The position numbers and the translations under genes are program-made. The notes beneath the pieces were generated by a model, which was not told where the DNA came from, ran no database searches, and saw nothing but the letters and a program-made list of their open reading frames with translations. Positions 62,050 through 64,000 of a stretch of DNA of 64,000 nucleotides are shown piece by piece. Every line of letters begins with the position of its first letter. Within the stretch, counting starts at the first letter, position 1. This DNA is from Sphagnum compactum (taxonomy: Eukaryota > Bryophyta > Sphagnopsida > Sphagnales): NCBI GenBank assembly GCA_965153455.1, contig OZ234503.1, positions 62,001 through 126,000 of the forward strand. Direction: 5' to 3'.

Positions 62050-62600
62050 GAAAGAACACTAGAATCTAGAGGAAAAGAGGAGAGAGAAAGTGGGAAAGAT
62101 AGAAAAAATAATATAATGTAAAAATAAAAAAATAACATCAAGAGAGGGGGAGAAAAGGAGCAATGAAGAATGATAAATAGAAATGTAGGAGGTAGAAGAA
62201 AACAAAAGAAGAAGTGAAGAAGAAGAGAAAAAAGTTCAAGGTGAGATGGAAGAAGTAAAAGACAAAAAGAAATTTGTTAAAAAAAGGTATGAGAGAGAAA
62301 AAGACAAAGAAAGACAAAAGAGGGAGAAAGAGGAGATGGAGGTAAAGTGAAAGGGCAAAGGAAAAAAACGAGTGAGGAAAAGAAAAGGGTAGCAATTGAA
62401 AGGAGAGCAAAGAGAGTGGCAACATCCCTAGGAGGAAAAATGGTGAAGGCAAGGAAGGAAATAGTAGAAGCAATAGTCACCCCGCCAAAAAAGAAAAGAG
62501 AGACGAAAATTGCAGTGATTTCCATGAATAAGGCCAAGAAATGGTTGAATTCTGATGACATGTTTTGGGCAAGATCAGTGGGTTTAGGAGGTTTGATGAA
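62050..62600 (+). other. Purine-rich tract coding a Lys/Arg/Glu-rich frame
   Basis: The plus strand is dominated by A and G for about 400 bp (for example AGAGGAAAAGAGGAGAGAG). A frame from 62,347 to 62,610 reads MKGQRKKTSEEKKRVAIERR and so on. It starts at GTG or later codons rather than a clear ATG, and no family is recognised. Confidence 0.35.
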
Positions 62601-64000
62601 AATCCATTGAAAGAAAATTTGGAAAGATTTGGTTAGGATTTTCTGCGAGGATTAAAGGAGGTGGAAGATCACAAGATCACTTCGGAGGTGAGGGTGAAGA
62701 AGGTAACAATCACTAGGGAAGTAATCGTGAAGCAAATGTGATTATCACTCTCCAAAGAAAAGATGGAATGGCTCAATCTTCCCAAAAATAAAATCAAAGA
62801 TTTGATGAAGTGCATGGTTCCCCCCATAGCCTGCATTTTGAATGAAAGATGGGTGGTATCACACATGAACAGGAAATATCCAATAAGGATGGGGGTAGTA
62901 CTATAGACCATTCACCTCAAGAATTGATAGACCTACTATAGTACCGAAATGGCCTTATTCATCTTTCAAATTAAGGTGGAGGCGGAAATCAATTTGCCCC
63001 AGCTAGTTTTCCAAGGTCTAAAATCAAATATGGAGAAGTGTGGACCAAAGCCTCTTAACATCCACAGGTGCTAAACATCATTCTATGCCAATGGTTCCCA
63101 TTGGAAGGGAAAAACCCGAAGGGGTGGGCAAAGTCACAAGTGGACTCAAAGGAAGAGCTTGAAGTAGAAAAGTTATCGCCCCCCATCCCTTTCGCTCAAC
63201 ATGCAAATATGGATCAACCCATCTTTCCCATGTTGCAACAAGTGATGAAGGTACCAATTGTGACTGGAAATTTGAAGAACAATCTTTGTTTGATAAATGT
63301 TTTGCCCAAAGTTCGAAAACCTATTGTGAAGGAGGGAGCAAAGAAAAAGATGTGGTGAGATCCAATGGTACAAACTACCCCTTCAACCTCCAAGCTTTCT
63401 AGGGACCCTGCCAAGGATGGGTGAGACCATGAGGTAATCAAATTGGGCACAAATTGGTCACAAATGTTTTTTTACCCTTATACATGATTTAAAATATATA
63501 AATCAAGGTATTACAAAATTGTTTGCGTTGATGGTAGGAAGGTTTAGGGTCAAATTGGTCACAAATATTTGTTCACCCTATAGTATGATTTTGAGATTTG
63601 AAGATGAATAGTACATGTAAATGAAAGTATTGTTAAATGACATGTTTTGGAAAAAATTGTGAACTTTGACTGCAAAGTCTGCATCTTCGTGTGATAATTT
63701 CCTAAAAGCAAACCAAATATTACACTTGGACATTGAATTGATTTTTTATGTCTTTGGCCACACATTCAAAGTCAGATATAAAAATTTGGCATTACTTACT
63801 TATTAATAATCTTCCCCAATTCTAGCAATTGAAACGTCAACTTGTTGTTGAAGGTAAACTTGTTATTGTGCGCTATGGATCATTGAACACCCACAAATTC
63901 TATTCCAATTCATAGGTTCAAGCATTATAGGTTTGGAATTAAATTTGCACAAAACCTTTTTATCACAATCCCCAAATAGATATGTAAATATATCATCGGT
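62601..64000. other. Right end, unidentified ORF remnants
   Basis: Broken plus-strand frames (around 62,770-62,900 and 63,068-63,358, e.g. PPIPFAQHANMDQPIFPMLQ) look like parts of one decayed protein, probably retroelement-derived, but no diagnostic motif is visible. From 63,450 on the sequence is AT-rich and empty. Confidence 0.3.

Noticed and set aside
62138-62473. Phe/Leu-rich membrane protein on the minus strand
   Set aside because: It is the complement of a purine-rich tract, which always reads as Phe/Leu/Ser. No start or family support.
1-64000. CRISPR arrays, rRNA, complete tRNA genes, prokaryotic operons, plant viral insertions
   Set aside because: No regularly spaced repeats with unique spacers, no rRNA landmarks, no complete tRNA cloverleaf and no viral replicase or coat motifs were seen.

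Overview
The window is nuclear DNA of a land plant. It has spliced genes with short GT-AG introns, long AT-rich gene-poor stretches and many decayed plant-type transposons (Ty3/gypsy chromovirus, hAT, PIF/Harbinger and CACTA relics). One relic carries a CxxC-rich/WSDGC-type DDE transposase that I associate with seedless plants and algae, so a non-flowering plant (lycophyte, fern or bryophyte) is my guess. No species is claimed.

Layout. Positions 1-6.7 kb hold a nest of related Ty3/gypsy elements: a minus-strand Gag-protease-RT relic with its LTR, a plus-strand element whose gag is cut by a solo LTR with a 5-bp target duplication, further LTR pieces, and a chromodomain integrase end. A GACTCCC-rich minisatellite follows (6.7-7.1 kb). 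Positions 8.64-38.51 kb are a giant imperfect palindrome: arm 1 (8,638-21,066) and arm 2 (26,839-38,506, inverted) around a 5.8-kb spacer. Each arm carries, in order, a small divergent membrane-protein ORF, an aldo/keto-reductase gene, and a three-exon gene whose product I read as a possible gasdermin-like pore-forming-domain protein. The spacer holds a broken membrane-protein gene, a non-autonomous hAT-like element and a CTAC-rich simple repeat. The right-hand part (38.5-64 kb) is mostly transposon debris: a PIF/Harbinger transposase between telomere-like degenerate repeats, a hAT-type element with a perfect 8-bp target duplication, a long-TIR element, a CACTA TNP2 transposase relic, a DDE-transposase relic, a 186-bp tandem satellite, a heavily decayed chromovirus LTR, and a third, partial copy of the aldo/keto reductase (58.1-60.9 kb).

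Working state. All three aldo/keto-reductase copies are broken. Both arms share one frameshift, so the gene was probably already dead before the palindrome formed. The gasdermin-like gene is open from ATG to stop in arm 1 (324 codons, three exons), but a 2-bp insertion trims its acidic tail. The arm 2 copy keeps that tail but has a 1-bp insertion that ends the protein at 271 residues. This gene pair is the most interesting object here. Its gasdermin identity is an inference from strand and motif pattern and needs a profile or structure search.
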